Positions 35,309 through 45,548 of a DNA stretch of 64,000 bases are shown piece by piece; the first letter of the stretch is position 1; every line of letters starts with the position of its first letter. The position numbers and the translations under genes were made by a program. Under the pieces are notes generated by a model. The model had not been told where the DNA came from and did no database searches. It saw only the letters and a program-made list of their open reading frames with translations. Source of the DNA: Rheinheimera pacifica (lineage in GTDB: Bacteria > Pseudomonadota > Gammaproteobacteria > Enterobacterales > Alteromonadaceae); the NCBI RefSeq assembly GCF_024809855.1, contig NZ_JANUEM010000018.1, forward strand, positions 1-64,000, given 5' to 3'.

Positions 35309-37570
35309 ATGGTAGCCAGACTCAACAAGATCAGCGCCGCTCTGGCGCTGGTTTGCAGTATGCCCCTTATCGCACAAACCACTACAGACGCCACAACCGA
35401 AAGCCAGGGTGACATAGAACAAATTGTTGTTACCGGTAAAGCCAGCGGTATGTCTGGTTTTAAAGTTGATACCAGTTATGCCATTACCAACGTGTCGGCC
35501 GAAAATATCGGCAGGCTGGCACCAAAAAGCACCGCAGAGCTGTTTACTGTAGTACCTGGCGTATGGGCAGAAAGCTCAGGCGGCATTGCCGGGGCCAACG
35601 TTTTTGTACGCGGCTTTCCCAGCACTGGCGACGCACCGTTTTTAACCATACAACTAAACGGCGCACCAATTTTTCCGCCGCCGACGTTATCTTTTTTAGA
35701 AAACTCGTCTATTTTCCGCCTCGATGAAACCGTACATTTTATGGAAGCACTGCGGGGTGGTTCAACGCCGGTACTGTCAAATGGTCAGCCGGGCTTAACC
35801 ACTAACTTTCTGTTAAAAGAAGGCAGTGAAGTTACCGAAGGCTTAGTGAAGTTTTCTACCTCCAGCTATGGCCTGCGTCGGGTAGATGGTGTGGTTAGCG
35901 GTGAAATTGCTGATCGGCTGTATGTCATGGCCGGCGGTTATATCAGCAGCTCAGAAGGTCCGCGCGAAACCGGTTTTAACTCAGAAAAAGGCCATCAGTT
36001 TACTATTAATGTCACCAAAGAGCTGGATAATGGCAGTATTAATGTATACACCCGCCAGACAGACGATCACGGTGTATGGCATTTACCGGTAGCACTGAAC
36101 GCCCCCGGAGTAGATAACAAATACAGCCAGATTGGCCCCAATAACCGCTTAGGCCGTATAGCCTATGGCCCGGATAACGAGCAAAAAAGTTATGACTTTG
36201 GCGACGGCCGTGGCTGGAACGGCGGCATTACCGGCGGTACCGTCGATTTAGACTTAACCGACAGCTGGCGCTTAATGTACCGCTTTAGCCATATTGAAGG
36301 CGAAGCCAATACCTTTGGCCTGGTGCCGGAGGGCGGTGCTACCACGCTGGGTAATGTAGAGGGTATTAATGGCCCGGTAACCGGCGTTACCACTGGCACC
36401 ACTTATGATAACGACACCGTAGTACAGCAAATTGGCCGCTGGGTGGTGCTAAAAGATATTGAAGCTTTTACCAACGATTTGTCTTTCAGCAAAACTACCG
36501 ACAACGCCGTATTTACCCTGGGTTACTACGCCACCAACTTCTCAGTGCAAGACTGGTGGTCTATCGGTAATCAATCCTGGTTTGTGGTTGAAAAAGGCGG
36601 TGAAGAACTCCGTGGCATTGATTGTAACGACACCCTGGCAAGCTGCAGCTGGAACTACGATATCGATGCCACCGGCGATGGCGATACCAGCGCCTTTTAT
36701 GCTGCAGTAGAATATCAGTTAAACGAACAATGGCGGGTAGATGTAGGCGCCCGGCGCGAAAACCATAAAATTACTTATGTGGTTGATGAAGGCTTAACCG
36801 GCGATATCAGCAAAGCCGTAAATTACGACGAAAGCAAAACCGCCTGGACAGCCGGCGTAAACTGGATGTGGCAGAGCAATATGGGTATGTTCGCCCGGGT
36901 GAATAAAGGCAATAAAATGCCGTTTTTTGATGACTTCCGCGATAATTGGGACGCCGTCGAAAGTGGCGACAAGCTGATTAAAGAAGTAACCCAATATGAG
37001 CTGGGTTATAAATGGGCTGAACAGAATTACAGCATGTATCTGACAGCCTTTTACAACGAAGTTGACGGCGAGCTGTTTGTTTCCCGCCCCGGAGCCCCGG
37101 CCGAAGTGTTAACCACTGAAGCTGTGGGTATTGAGTTTGACGCCAACTACCGCGCTGATAATGGCTTTGCAATAAACCTGAACGCCACCGTGCAGGACAC
37201 CGAAATTACCAACCACCCGGATCCGCTGGTAGTGGGTAATCAGGCTATCCGCCAGCCGGAATGGATGCTGCGGATAACACCAAGCTATGGCTTTGATGTA
37301 GGCGATATGTACGCCACGGTATACGGCACTTTATCATCGGTAGCGGATCGTTACGGTGACAATGCCAATAGTGTGAAGCTGGATGGTTACAATAAAATTG
37401 ACCTGGGCGTACAGCTGGATATTACCCAACAGCTAAAAGCGCAGTTGTCGGTAGCCAACCTGACCGATAAAGACGGTATTACCGAAGGCGATCCACGCAG
37501 CGCAGGCAGCCCAAACGGCCGCTATATTATGCCGCGCAGTATCGATTTTAGTATCAGCTACACCTTTTAA
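35309..37570 (+). CDS. TonB-dependent receptor, probable oligosaccharide uptake
   Basis: 753 residues from the ATG at 35309, with GCAGGAG 8 bases upstream and a clear signal peptide (ALALVCSMPLIA); a TTG-started frame from 35195 would read through the operator. The TonB-box region reads QIVVTGK, the plug domain follows (about residues 50-180, with VFVRGF), and then a 22-strand barrel ends in the terminal aromatic ISYTF. Its place beside a LacI regulator and GH65 enzyme, and the shared operator, point to maltose-like oligosaccharides rather than siderophores. Confidence 0.9.
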   Translation: MVARLNKISAALALVCSMPLIAQTTTDATTESQGDIEQIVVTGKASGMSGFKVDTSYAITNVSAENIGRLAPKSTAELFTVVPGVWAESSGGIAGANVFVRGFPSTGDAPFLTIQLNGAPIFPPPTLSFLENSSIFRLDETVHFMEALRGGSTPVLSNGQPGLTTNFLLKEGSEVTEGLVKFSTSSYGLRRVDGVVSGEIADRLYVMAGGYISSSEGPRETGFNSEKGHQFTINVTKELDNGSINVYTRQTDDHGVWHLPVALNAPGVDNKYSQIGPNNRLGRIAYGPDNEQKSYDFGDGRGWNGGITGGTVDLDLTDSWRLMYRFSHIEGEANTFGLVPEGGATTLGNVEGINGPVTGVTTGTTYDNDTVVQQIGRWVVLKDIEAFTNDLSFSKTTDNAVFTLGYYATNFSVQDWWSIGNQSWFVVEKGGEELRGIDCNDTLASCSWNYDIDATGDGDTSAFYAAVEYQLNEQWRVDVGARRENHKITYVVDEGLTGDISKAVNYDESKTAWTAGVNWMWQSNMGMFARVNKGNKMPFFDDFRDNWDAVESGDKLIKEVTQYELGYKWAEQNYSMYLTAFYNEVDGELFVSRPGAPAEVLTTEAVGIEFDANYRADNGFAINLNATVQDTEITNHPDPLVVGNQAIRQPEWMLRITPSYGFDVGDMYATVYGTLSSVADRYGDNANSVKLDGYNKIDLGVQLDITQQLKAQLSVANLTDKDGITEGDPRSAGSPNGRYIMPRSIDFSISYTF

Positions 37571-37597
37571 CATCCACTCCCTTGCTTCACCCGTATT

Positions 37598-37627
37598 GCC
37601 TCCGCTTAGTGCGGAGGCTTTTTTTTT
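37598..37627 (+). terminator. Intrinsic terminator after the TonB receptor gene
   Basis: GCCTCCGC, loop TTAGT and GCGGAGGC (37598-37618) are followed by nine T residues. It separates the sugar locus from uvrA. Confidence 0.93.
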
Positions 37628-37637
37628 GCCCCACATA

Positions 37638-37653
37638 GTGTATATTTGTACAG
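37638..37653 (+). promoter_or_regulatory. LexA (SOS) box upstream of uvrA
   Basis: GTGTATATTTGTACAG matches the CTG-N10-CAG LexA consensus at 13 of 16 positions when compared with CTGTATATATATACAG, and is 36 bases before the uvrA start. UvrA is a classical SOS gene, which supports the reading. Confidence 0.78.
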
Positions 37654-37689
37654 TTTTAATGCCTTCACTGCTGATAACCGGAAACCACA

Positions 37690-40512
37690 ATGGACAAAAT
37701 CGATATTCGCGGGGCCCGTACCCATAACCTGAAAAATATTTCGCTAACCATTCCACGCGATAAGTTAATTGTGATCACCGGTTTATCCGGCTCCGGCAAG
37801 TCGTCGCTGGCATTTGATACGCTGTATGCTGAAGGTCAGCGCCGTTATGTTGAGTCGTTATCCGCTTACGCACGGCAGTTTTTAAGCTTGATGGAAAAGC
37901 CCGATGTTGACCATATCGAAGGTTTATCACCGGCCATTTCGATTGAGCAAAAGTCCACTTCGCATAACCCACGCTCAACCGTTGGCACCATTACCGAAAT
38001 TTATGACTACCTGCGGCTGTTGTTTGCCCGCGTTGGCGAGCCGCGCTGCCCCACGCATGATTTACCGCTGGCGGCACAAACCATCAGCGAAATGGTCGAT
38101 AAAGTTACCGCCTTCCCCGAAGGCACCAAATTAATGGTGTTAGCGCCAGTGGTGCAGGATCGCAAAGGCGAACACGTAAAAACGCTGGAAACCTTAGCCG
38201 CCCAGGGTTATATCCGCGCCCGTATCGACGGCGAAGTATGTGACTTATCTGACCCGCCAACGCTCGACTTACATAAAAAGCACACTATTGAAGTAGTCAT
38301 CGACCGCATTAAAGTGCGCGATGATGTAAAAACCCGGCTGGCTGAGTCCTTTGAAACCGCGCTGGCATTATCCGGAGGTGTGGCCAAAGTAGCACTGATG
38401 GACGAGCCAAACGCCGCCGAACTGGTGTTTTCTGCCAACTTTGCCTGCCCAAGCTGCGGCTATTCGATGGTAGAGCTGGAGCCGCGGTTATTTTCATTTA
38501 ACAATCCGGCCGGTGCCTGCCCCAGCTGTGATGGCTTGGGTATGAAGCAGTACTTTGACCGCAATAAAGTCATTGTCAGCGACGAGCTTAGCCTGGCTGG
38601 CGGGGCTATAAGGGGTTGGGATAAGCGTAATTTTTATTATTTTCAGATGCTGAAATCACTGGCCGAGCATTACGGTTTTGCGCTGGATGTGCCCTTTAAC
38701 AGCCTGACCAAACTCCAGCAAGACGCAATTTTACACGGCAGTGGCAAAACGGTAATAGATTTTAAATACCTGAACGATCGTGGCGATATAGTGCAGCGCA
38801 GCCATCCGTTTGAAGGTATTTTACCAAATATGGAGCGGCGCTACCGCGAAACCGAATCTAACGCTGTACGCGAAGAGCTGAGCAAGTATCTGGCGCATCA
38901 GGCCTGCCCCAGCTGTAACGGTACCCGTTTACGCGAAGAAGCCCGCCATGTGTTTATCGGCCAGACTAACCTGCCGCAAATTGTCGAGCTGTCTATCGGC
39001 GATTGTATGGCATTTTTCCAGCAACTGGCCCTTAGCGGCCAGCGCGCACAAATTGCCGAAAAAGTACTAAAAGAAATTCAGGACCGCTTAAGCTTTTTGG
39101 TTAACGTTGGCCTTAACTACCTTAACTTATCGCGCAGTGCCGAAACCTTATCCGGCGGTGAAGCACAGCGTATCCGTCTGGCCAGCCAGATTGGCGCCGG
39201 TCTGGTTGGCGTAATGTATGTACTGGATGAACCCTCTATTGGCTTGCACCAGCGCGATAATGATCGCCTGCTTGGCACGCTGCGCCACCTGCGTGATTTA
39301 GGTAATACCGTAATCGTTGTAGAGCACGATGAAGATGCCGTACGCTTGGCCGATCATATTATTGATATCGGCCCCGGTGCCGGTGTACATGGCGGTAGTA
39401 TTGTAGCCCAGGGTACGCTGGAGCAGGTTATGGCCGCGCCGGAATCGCTGACCGGCCAGTATTTATCCGGTACACGCAAAATAGAGGTACCGAAAAAACG
39501 CCATAAACCAGGCAAAAAATGGTTGCAGGTAGTTGGCGCAACTGGCAATAACTTAAAAGATGTTGATATTGCTATTCCGTTTGGCCTGATGACTTGCATC
39601 ACCGGTGTATCCGGCTCGGGTAAATCTACCCTGATCAACGACACACTATTCCGCGTGGCGCACCGGGTACTGAACAAAGGCGAGGGCGATGATCCGGCAC
39701 CACATCGCGAAATTAAAGGCCTGGATCACTTTGATAAGGTTATTGATATTGATCAGAGCCCTATCGGCCGTACACCACGCTCCAATGCCGCTACTTACAC
39801 CGGTATTTTTACCGCCGTGCGCGAGCTGTTTGCCGGTACTCAGGAAGCACGCTCACGCGGTTATCTGGTGGGCCGTTTTAGTTTTAACGTTAAAGGCGGC
39901 CGCTGTGAGGCTTGCCAGGGCGACGGTGTGATTAAGGTAGAAATGCACTTTTTACCCGATGTGTACGTGCCTTGCGATGTCTGTAAGGGCAAACGCTACA
40001 ACCGCGAAACGCTGGAGATAAAATACAAAGGCCAAAATATCCATGAAGTGCTGGATATGACAGTCGAAGACGCGCTGGCCTACTTTGAAGCCATACCGGC
40101 AATTAACCGTAAACTGCAAACCCTGATGGATGTGGGCTTAAGCTATATCAAACTGGGGCAATCAGCCACCACGCTATCGGGTGGCGAAGCACAACGGGTA
40201 AAACTGGCACGTGAGCTAAGCAAACGCGACACCGGCAAAACGCTGTATATTCTGGATGAACCCACCACCGGCCTGCATTTTTACGATATTCAGCAATTGC
40301 TGAACGTACTGCACCGGCTGCGCGATCACGGCAATACCATAGTGGTGATCGAGCATAATCTGGACGTAATAAAAACCGCCGACTGGATAGTAGACTTAGG
40401 CCCCGAAGGCGGCAGCGGCGGCGGTGAAATACTAATTGCCGGTACGCCAGAGCAGGTAGTCGCTTGTGATAAGTCCTATACCGGGCATTACTTAAAGCCG
40501 TTGTTAAATTAG
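37690..40512 (+). CDS. uvrA: Excinuclease ABC subunit A
   Basis: 940 residues, full length. Two ABC ATPase modules carry Walker A motifs GLSGSGKSS (about residue 31) and GVSGSGKST (about 640), and the signature [10 protein letters not shown] twice. Zinc-finger cysteines are in CPSCGYS with CPSCDGLG and in CEACQGDG with CDVCKGKR. UvrA scans DNA for bulky lesions and loads UvrB in nucleotide excision repair. It is preceded by a LexA box and a terminator, so it is an independent SOS-regulated unit. It is usually adjacent to the MFS-ssb pair, but here the sugar locus lies between. Confidence 0.97.
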   Translation: MDKIDIRGARTHNLKNISLTIPRDKLIVITGLSGSGKSSLAFDTLYAEGQRRYVESLSAYARQFLSLMEKPDVDHIEGLSPAISIEQKSTSHNPRSTVGTITEIYDYLRLLFARVGEPRCPTHDLPLAAQTISEMVDKVTAFPEGTKLMVLAPVVQDRKGEHVKTLETLAAQGYIRARIDGEVCDLSDPPTLDLHKKHTIEVVIDRIKVRDDVKTRLAESFETALALSGGVAKVALMDEPNAAELVFSANFACPSCGYSMVELEPRLFSFNNPAGACPSCDGLGMKQYFDRNKVIVSDELSLAGGAIRGWDKRNFYYFQMLKSLAEHYGFALDVPFNSLTKLQQDAILHGSGKTVIDFKYLNDRGDIVQRSHPFEGILPNMERRYRETESNAVREELSKYLAHQACPSCNGTRLREEARHVFIGQTNLPQIVELSIGDCMAFFQQLALSGQRAQIAEKVLKEIQDRLSFLVNVGLNYLNLSRSAETLSGGEAQRIRLASQIGAGLVGVMYVLDEPSIGLHQRDNDRLLGTLRHLRDLGNTVIVVEHDEDAVRLADHIIDIGPGAGVHGGSIVAQGTLEQVMAAPESLTGQYLSGTRKIEVPKKRHKPGKKWLQVVGATGNNLKDVDIAIPFGLMTCITGVSGSGKSTLINDTLFRVAHRVLNKGEGDDPAPHREIKGLDHFDKVIDIDQSPIGRTPRSNAATYTGIFTAVRELFAGTQEARSRGYLVGRFSFNVKGGRCEACQGDGVIKVEMHFLPDVYVPCDVCKGKRYNRETLEIKYKGQNIHEVLDMTVEDALAYFEAIPAINRKLQTLMDVGLSYIKLGQSATTLSGGEAQRVKLARELSKRDTGKTLYILDEPTTGLHFYDIQQLLNVLHRLRDHGNTIVVIEHNLDVIKTADWIVDLGPEGGSGGGEILIAGTPEQVVACDKSYTGHYLKPLLN

Positions 40513-40576
40513 TAGAGCAATAATTCGACAACACAGCGGCAGGGAGTTATCATATAAAGCAACTAACGGGTCATCT

Positions 40577-40900
40577 ATGAACTGGAAAGTCGACTTTTAC
40601 AAAGGAGTAGATGAACAAATTCTGGCCATGCCACCGAAGATCCAGGCAAGAATGCTTAAGTTGCTTGAACTGATGGAGCGGCATGGCGCAAATTTAGGCC
40701 CGCCGCATACTGATGCTGTGGGTGGTGGTTTATTCGAGATCAGGGCCAAAGCACAGGAAGGTATTGGCCGGGGATTATTCTGTTATTTGCAGGGTAAACA
40801 CATATACGTATTACATGCCTTTATCAAAAAGTCGCAGAAAACACCAAAGGCGGATCTGGAACTGGCCCGGCAGCGACAACAAGAGGTGCAAAAATTATGA
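40577..40900 (+). CDS. HigB/RelE-like toxin (phage-derived Gp49-like family)
   Basis: 107 residues, basic. The motif order GGGLFEIRAK, RGLFCYLQGKHIYVLHAFIKKSQKTP is typical of RelE-superfamily toxins with the Gp49/HigB layout. Such toxins cleave mRNA, usually on the ribosome. The stop overlaps the start of the antitoxin gene by ATGA, giving the toxin-first order of higBA systems. Confidence 0.88.
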   Translation: MNWKVDFYKGVDEQILAMPPKIQARMLKLLELMERHGANLGPPHTDAVGGGLFEIRAKAQEGIGRGLFCYLQGKHIYVLHAFIKKSQKTPKADLELARQRQQEVQKL

Positions 40901-41187
40901 GTCTGCAAAAGTTTAAGCAACGCGCTTTAGCCAACCCGGCAGTTAAAGCTGAGTATGAACTACTGGAAAATGAATTTGCCTTTATTGACCAGCTACTGTC
41001 TATGCGCACTGAGGCAGGACTTACCCAGGCACAGGTCGCGGAGAAAATGCAAACTCAGAAAAGCAATATCAGCCGTTTAGAGCGTGGCAACGCTAACCCC
41101 AGCTGGTCTACGTTATTAAAGTATGCTCATGCCTGCGGCTTTGAGTTGACCATTAAGCCGCTAAAAACCCAAAGCCACAATCACTAA
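40897..41187 (+). CDS. HigA-like XRE antitoxin
   Basis: 96 residues. An N-terminal helix precedes the XRE domain (LTQAQVAEKMQTQKSNISRL) with ERGNANPSWSTLLKYAHACG following. It should neutralise the upstream toxin by direct binding and repress the pair's promoter. It is coupled to the toxin gene by a 4-base overlap. Confidence 0.9.
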   Translation: MSLQKFKQRALANPAVKAEYELLENEFAFIDQLLSMRTEAGLTQAQVAEKMQTQKSNISRLERGNANPSWSTLLKYAHACGFELTIKPLKTQSHNH

Positions 41188-41200
41188 CTTAAACTTAGCT

Positions 41201-41662
41201 CTACAACCAGCGCCTTACCTGCGTGGAGTAAGCCTGATACTCAGCGCCAAACTTCTGCAGCAAATAGCGCTCTTCCGGCACAATCTGAAACCGGTTCATA
41301 TACAACACAAACAGCGGCAGCAACAGCAACGCTGCCGCGCCCATTAAGTAACAGGCCAGTGCCGCCAGTAACAGTAAGAAGCCTAAATACATAGGGTTGC
41401 GGCTGTAACGATAAATACCCCGCGCCACCAGGCTGGATGTTTGCTGCGGCACGCGCGGATCTACCGTGGTATTCGCCCGGTGAAATGCCAATACGCCCCA
41501 CAGTGCAACTACAACGCCAGCAACTGCAAAACTACTGGCCAATATCAGCCGCCAAACCTCCGGCAACGCCCAAGGCGGTAAAAGCTGCGCCAGCAAGCAC
41601 ATTGCTAAAGCAAATAGCACCACCAACACAAGCGGCGGAATTTTAAGTTCTAGTGCCTTCAT
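41201..41662 (-). CDS. Isoprenylcysteine carboxylmethyltransferase-like membrane protein
   Basis: 153 residues with four or five membrane helices. The C-terminal motif GIYRYSRNPMYLGFLL and PEERYLLQKFGAEYQAY are the SAM-binding and substrate features of the ICMT/PEMT superfamily. Bacterial members are methyltransferases of uncertain substrate, since bacteria lack prenylated CaaX proteins. Confidence 0.88.
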   Translation of the reverse strand: MKALELKIPPLVLVVLFALAMCLLAQLLPPWALPEVWRLILASSFAVAGVVVALWGVLAFHRANTTVDPRVPQQTSSLVARGIYRYSRNPMYLGFLLLLAALACYLMGAAALLLLPLFVLYMNRFQIVPEERYLLQKFGAEYQAYSTQVRRWL

Positions 41663-41676
41663 AAATTCGTCCTGCT

Positions 41677-43005
41677 TTATGCTAACGACAACAGGTGTTT
41701 GCGTACAGCATGCGCGGTGTAATACAGCGGATAAACCAGATGCTGTTGCTCAAGCGGCCCTGAGCCCTGAGTACCGGTCAGTTTAATGGTTTTAACCGGG
41801 TTGCACTTTTCAATATAGGACTGCAGTGACCTGGCCTTGGTACGCTTACCACTTTTTACTTCCAGCGGTATGATATTGCCGGCGCCATCAGCCAGAATAA
41901 ATTCTATCTCAGCACGGGCATCGCTCCAGGAAAACGTAGGATCAACGCCCAGCGCGGCCAGCTCCTGCTGGACAAAATTTTCTGCTATATAACCCTTGTA
42001 GTCATAATTTTGCTGCTTAATCTCAAGATAGCTAACACCCAGCATATGGTTAAGCAGGCCAACATCAAACAAAAACAACTTAACCATATTGTCTTTTTTA
42101 TAGGCAGCTAACGGGCTGCGCGGTGTGCCTTCGACAGGATAGTTTTTTAAGATCAGCCGACACTTTTCCAGCCAGACAATACCGTTTTCCAGCTCCTGAT
42201 AGCGCGATTTGCGCTCATGCACCTGCTTAAACTTAAAGCGTTTAACCGACTCGTCCAGCACAGCAGCAAGCTGAGCCGGCACGGCGGTAAACACAGATTC
42301 AATAAGGCCGGCATCAACCTTACCGGAATATTTGCCAAAATCCCGCACATAACCAGCCAGTAAATCAGCATGCACCTGCGATACCGCTTTTACCCGCTCA
42401 AGAATGCTTTGCTCCGCCAGTTTAAACCACAGGCTGACAGCCTCTGGCATACCGCCGGTAAAGTAATAATCGGTCAGTTTATCAAACAACTTAGTGTGGG
42501 CTGCAGCTGAGTTTTGCCCAGCATCATAAGCGTTTAGCAACACAGCCTCGCCAGAGGCCAGTAAGAACTCGCGAAAAGTTAATGGCCGTAAATTATATTG
42601 CTCAACCTTGCCTACCGGGAAAGTATTCAGCAAGCCGATATTAGAGCCACTGGCAGCAATAAAAGCCTGCGGGGTTTGCTCGGCAAAGTACTTTAATGCC
42701 GTTACCGCACGGGGACATTCACCAATTTCATCGAGGATCAGCAGGTCGGTTTCAATATTAAAACGCTGCCCTGTTAATAGCTCGATATTGCTCAGCACAT
42801 CGCCTGGGGCCAACGAGCCGGCAAAGGCGTCCTGCATTTGTGGCGACTCAAGAAAATCAATCCGCAATACCTGCGAAAACTGCTGGCCCAATAGCACTTG
42901 CAGTAAATAGGTTTTACCGGTTTGCCTGGCACCGTCAACCAGCAGGGGTTTCCGCTCAGGCTTTGCCTTCCAGCTAAGCAGTTCTGTTAATAAATCGCGC
43001 TCCAT
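41677..43005 (-). CDS. AAA ATPase of the DUF4143 type
   Basis: 442 residues. The AAA_14 domain has Walker A GARQTGKTYLL (about residue 25) and Walker B LLILDEIGE (about 93), and sensor SGSNIGLL. The C-terminal half is the DUF4143 region, ending with a restriction-endonuclease-like stretch (FSWSDARAEIEFILADG, then IIPLEVKSG) that may be a nuclease fold. Members are common, variable in content, and of unclear role. Two identical palindromes at 43045-43060 and 43077-43092 lie directly upstream. Confidence 0.85.
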   Translation of the reverse strand: MERDLLTELLSWKAKPERKPLLVDGARQTGKTYLLQVLLGQQFSQVLRIDFLESPQMQDAFAGSLAPGDVLSNIELLTGQRFNIETDLLILDEIGECPRAVTALKYFAEQTPQAFIAASGSNIGLLNTFPVGKVEQYNLRPLTFREFLLASGEAVLLNAYDAGQNSAAAHTKLFDKLTDYYFTGGMPEAVSLWFKLAEQSILERVKAVSQVHADLLAGYVRDFGKYSGKVDAGLIESVFTAVPAQLAAVLDESVKRFKFKQVHERKSRYQELENGIVWLEKCRLILKNYPVEGTPRSPLAAYKKDNMVKLFLFDVGLLNHMLGVSYLEIKQQNYDYKGYIAENFVQQELAALGVDPTFSWSDARAEIEFILADGAGNIIPLEVKSGKRTKARSLQSYIEKCNPVKTIKLTGTQGSGPLEQQHLVYPLYYTAHAVRKHLLSLA

Positions 43006-43044
43006 AGCACCACCTAAACACCTTCATCTTGCGCAACACTACAC

Positions 43045-43095
43045 TTTTATGCGCATAAAAACAAACAAACCCACACTTTTATGCGCATAAAAGTG
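43045..43095. promoter_or_regulatory. Twin TTTTATGCGCATAAAA palindromes upstream of the ATPase gene
   Basis: The perfect 16-base palindrome occurs at 43045-43060 and 43077-43092, 32 bases apart (three helical turns). The second copy extends to 22 bases (43074-43095, with CAC and GTG outside). They lie 40-90 bases upstream of the ATPase start and so look like paired operators of an unidentified regulator. Confidence 0.65.
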
Positions 43096-43105
43096 AGACA
43101 CACCA

Positions 43106-43861
43106 TCAGGCTTGCTGAAAAATATGCTCGCGATGAAAGGCTAAAAACTGTGCTGCTGGGTAAAACTTTTCTGGCAGCGCTATAGGCCTGCCATGAAAAC
43201 TAGCAATCGCCGTATTAAAAAACAGGTCATTTGTATCCGTGTTTTGGTTAGACACTACTACCCGATAATCCTCATCAATGGTGATCACACCCAAATCGAA
43301 GGCTTTGTCATGCAGTGCCGATAGCGCTAAACCATTATGCGGATTTAACCTGTTATGTTCGTCTTCACGCCACGGCACTATATGGCTGGCTACCAATAAT
43401 TTGGTGTTAGCTAAGCCACTAATACAGCAACGCTGATTGTAAGCACTTAACACCGCATCGCGAAAGAACTGCTGGCCAATTCGTACTTTCACTTCGGCTA
43501 TTTTTGAGGTGGTTCGGTTGCTGGGCCCGTCGATGGCAGTTGGCAAGCTCGTTGTACAAAGTTCCTGCTCTGCTTGCGCCATCGCAATAGAAAAAGTAGC
43601 CCAATCTTGCTGCATTTCTTGCCACATTGCTTTATCCGCACTAGATGCACCGCTTAAACCCGAGCGTCCCGTAGAGGTGATGGCAGGGTCTAAGCTGGCA
43701 ATATTGGATAGCTTCATTGCCAACGCTGAAGGTGTGCGGCCAATCAAATTTGCATACTGAATAATTTCAGGATTACGCATATGAAAGCGGCCAAAAGATA
43801 AGCGGCAATACAGGCTAAAAGCCACTAAACTTTGCTGTCTTGTCCAGCCTGATAACGCCAT
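43106..43861 (-). CDS. HNH endonuclease family protein
   Basis: 251 residues. The C-terminal half holds the HNH motif: CCISG, ASHIVPW, and NRLNPHNGLALSALHDKAFD, giving His, Asn and His in order. The N-terminal half has GRTPSALAMKLSNIASLDP, common in this HNH_2 group. Such enzymes are found as lone restriction-type nucleases. It stands between a porin gene and the ATPase, all on the same strand but with their own gaps. Confidence 0.87.
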   Translation of the reverse strand: MALSGWTRQQSLVAFSLYCRLSFGRFHMRNPEIIQYANLIGRTPSALAMKLSNIASLDPAITSTGRSGLSGASSADKAMWQEMQQDWATFSIAMAQAEQELCTTSLPTAIDGPSNRTTSKIAEVKVRIGQQFFRDAVLSAYNQRCCISGLANTKLLVASHIVPWREDEHNRLNPHNGLALSALHDKAFDLGVITIDEDYRVVVSNQNTDTNDLFFNTAIASFHGRPIALPEKFYPAAQFLAFHREHIFQQA

Positions 43862-43930
43862 GTTCTATTCCGAAATGCCTGAATATTTGTGTTTAAACAA
43901 CATAATGTCACTGAAATAGATAATAAAAAA

Positions 43931-43950
43931 GGGGCAACAATTGTTGCCCC
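43931..43950. terminator. Bidirectional terminator after the porin gene
   Basis: A 20-base perfect palindrome with GGGGCAAC arms has A runs on one side and T runs (read leftwards) on the other. It lies 30 bases after the porin stop on the leftward strand. Confidence 0.88.
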
Positions 43951-43980
43951 AAAAAACGCTAGTGTAGCTACCAGGGAAAT

Positions 43981-44781
43981 TTAGAACTGGCCGATAACGC
44001 CTAAGCTGTAAACTTTAGTATCTGAAGTATCGGCATTACTGCCAAAACCAGCTTCTAATGCCCAGCTGCGGTTAAAGAAGTGCTTGGCTGTCAGACCGTA
44101 GTTGTCAACTTTGTCGTAAGACACGCCAACTGAGGTCATTTTGCTGAAGTAGTAATCAGCATCAACCGCCCAGCTTGAGCGATCGAATTCTTCTTTCAGT
44201 GATGCACCTAAAGCAATAAAACGGTCAGCGCCCAGGCTGGCGAAATATTTACTGCTGATACCATATTGATCAAACTCATCATCAGTATGGGCAGTAAAAC
44301 CAACATAATCGTTGCCCTGTAACTGATGGTTGTAACTTGCTGAGAATAGGTAAGACGTGCTGCCTTCTTCAGGTTTTGCAACTTGTGCGCGGACAATAAA
44401 GTCTTTTGAAATCAGATAGCCGATACCAACAGATGTAGTATGGAAGTCGGCATTTTCAGTAAAGCGGGCAGAGAAAACAAGATTGTTGTCAGCAAAATAC
44501 TCACCGCCAACAGCCCAGAAGTTATCGCCATCAAAGCGACTGAATGCTGCATTTACATTAGTGACTTTATTAATATATTCAAACTGATCCAGCGGGCCTA
44601 AGGTTTGTTTTTTATCAAAGAAGTAAGTGCCATTTACAGACCATAAATTATCACTGTCGCCGCTAACGCGTACATGGTGTGCATTCAAAGCGGTGAATAA
44701 CTGATATTCTTCTGCAGATACAGCTGCAGAAGCGGCCAGTGCGATAACAGGTAATACATACTTTAACGTCATTGTTTTCAT
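43981..44781 (-). CDS. Putative outer-membrane porin
   Basis: 266 residues with a signal peptide ending at AAVSAEE and alternating hydrophobic and polar residues ending in the aromatic VIGQF, as in beta-barrel proteins. It belongs to a family of putative porins found in marine gammaproteobacteria; the solute is unknown. Two starts are possible: the ATG at 44781 has AGGGA only one base upstream, whereas the internal ATG at 44772 has it at a normal spacing. Both give the same mature protein. Confidence 0.8.
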   Translation of the reverse strand: MKTMTLKYVLPVIALAASAAVSAEEYQLFTALNAHHVRVSGDSDNLWSVNGTYFFDKKQTLGPLDQFEYINKVTNVNAAFSRFDGDNFWAVGGEYFADNNLVFSARFTENADFHTTSVGIGYLISKDFIVRAQVAKPEEGSTSYLFSASYNHQLQGNDYVGFTAHTDDEFDQYGISSKYFASLGADRFIALGASLKEEFDRSSWAVDADYYFSKMTSVGVSYDKVDNYGLTAKHFFNRSWALEAGFGSNADTSDTKVYSLGVIGQF

Positions 44782-45001
44782 TCCCTAAGTTGGTAATTGC
44801 GGCGCGCATACTAACGGCGGGAAATACAAATGTAAAACACAAATTCAAATTAAATTCACAAAACAATCTAAATGTTTACTTTTTAAGCGTTGTCATAAAT
44901 AAACTAACCAAACTCATTACTATTCAGGCGGTAAAAGCAAAAAGGCGCAGTGCAAAAAATTATGCCGTTATTGTTTCACTGGTATTGCACAGCACTGCTT
45001 A

Positions 45002-45391
45002 CTATTTGGTTTCAGCCGTTTTGAACAGTACATCACAATCGTCACAGGCAAAATAACGATACATATCACCACACTGAATATGTCCGGTTGCGCCAGCCCG
45101 TACCTGCCAGTTACAGCTTTGCTGCTGGTACTTTAGAGTGCCTTCAATAGCGCAGGGCGCATAATTATAATGGTCGTGTAAGGTTTTATGCTCTACTTCA
45201 CGAGCCTGCTGAAAAAACTGCATTACTTCTATATTGCTAAGATCAACATCCGATGGCCGGCATTGCTCTGGCGCATCTGAAACAAAGTCGGCAATATACA
45301 GCGAGCTGATTCGGTTAGAATCAAAAGACTGTTGCTGGCTGCCACAGGCCAGTAGCCATAACGATAAGCTGCATAATATAAATACCCGCAT
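45002..45391 (-). CDS. Small lipoprotein, function unknown
   Basis: 129 residues. The signal sequence ends in a lipobox (WLLAC, Cys16). The mature part has several cysteines, including DDCDVLF near the C terminus, likely in disulfides. Not recognised. The 220 bases between it and the porin gene are AT-rich without a gene. Confidence 0.75.
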   Translation of the reverse strand: MRVFILCSLSLWLLACGSQQQSFDSNRISSLYIADFVSDAPEQCRPSDVDLSNIEVMQFFQQAREVEHKTLHDHYNYAPCAIEGTLKYQQQSCNWQVRAGATGHIQCGDMYRYFACDDCDVLFKTAETK

Positions 45392-45548
45392 TACCAGTTT
45401 GCCCCTTCGTGATGGTAAAGCCGATGCCAGTTATAGCGCAAAACCCGGCTTGCAGAAATATTAAATTCACAAATTTTCAATTATTATTTATCCATTTGCT
45501 TTTCTAAACTATTGCGCCAGAATACGGCATCTGACAGGGAGAATAACT

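Noticed and set aside
43045..43095. Chromosome dimer resolution (dif) or Fur-type site
   Set aside because: The TTTTATGCGCATAAAA palindromes lack the 11-6-11 layout of dif and do not match a Fur box.
41677..43861. A restriction-modification system from the ATPase and HNH genes
   Set aside because: There is no methyltransferase, each gene has its own upstream gap, and the DUF4143 ATPase has no specific link to HNH nucleases.
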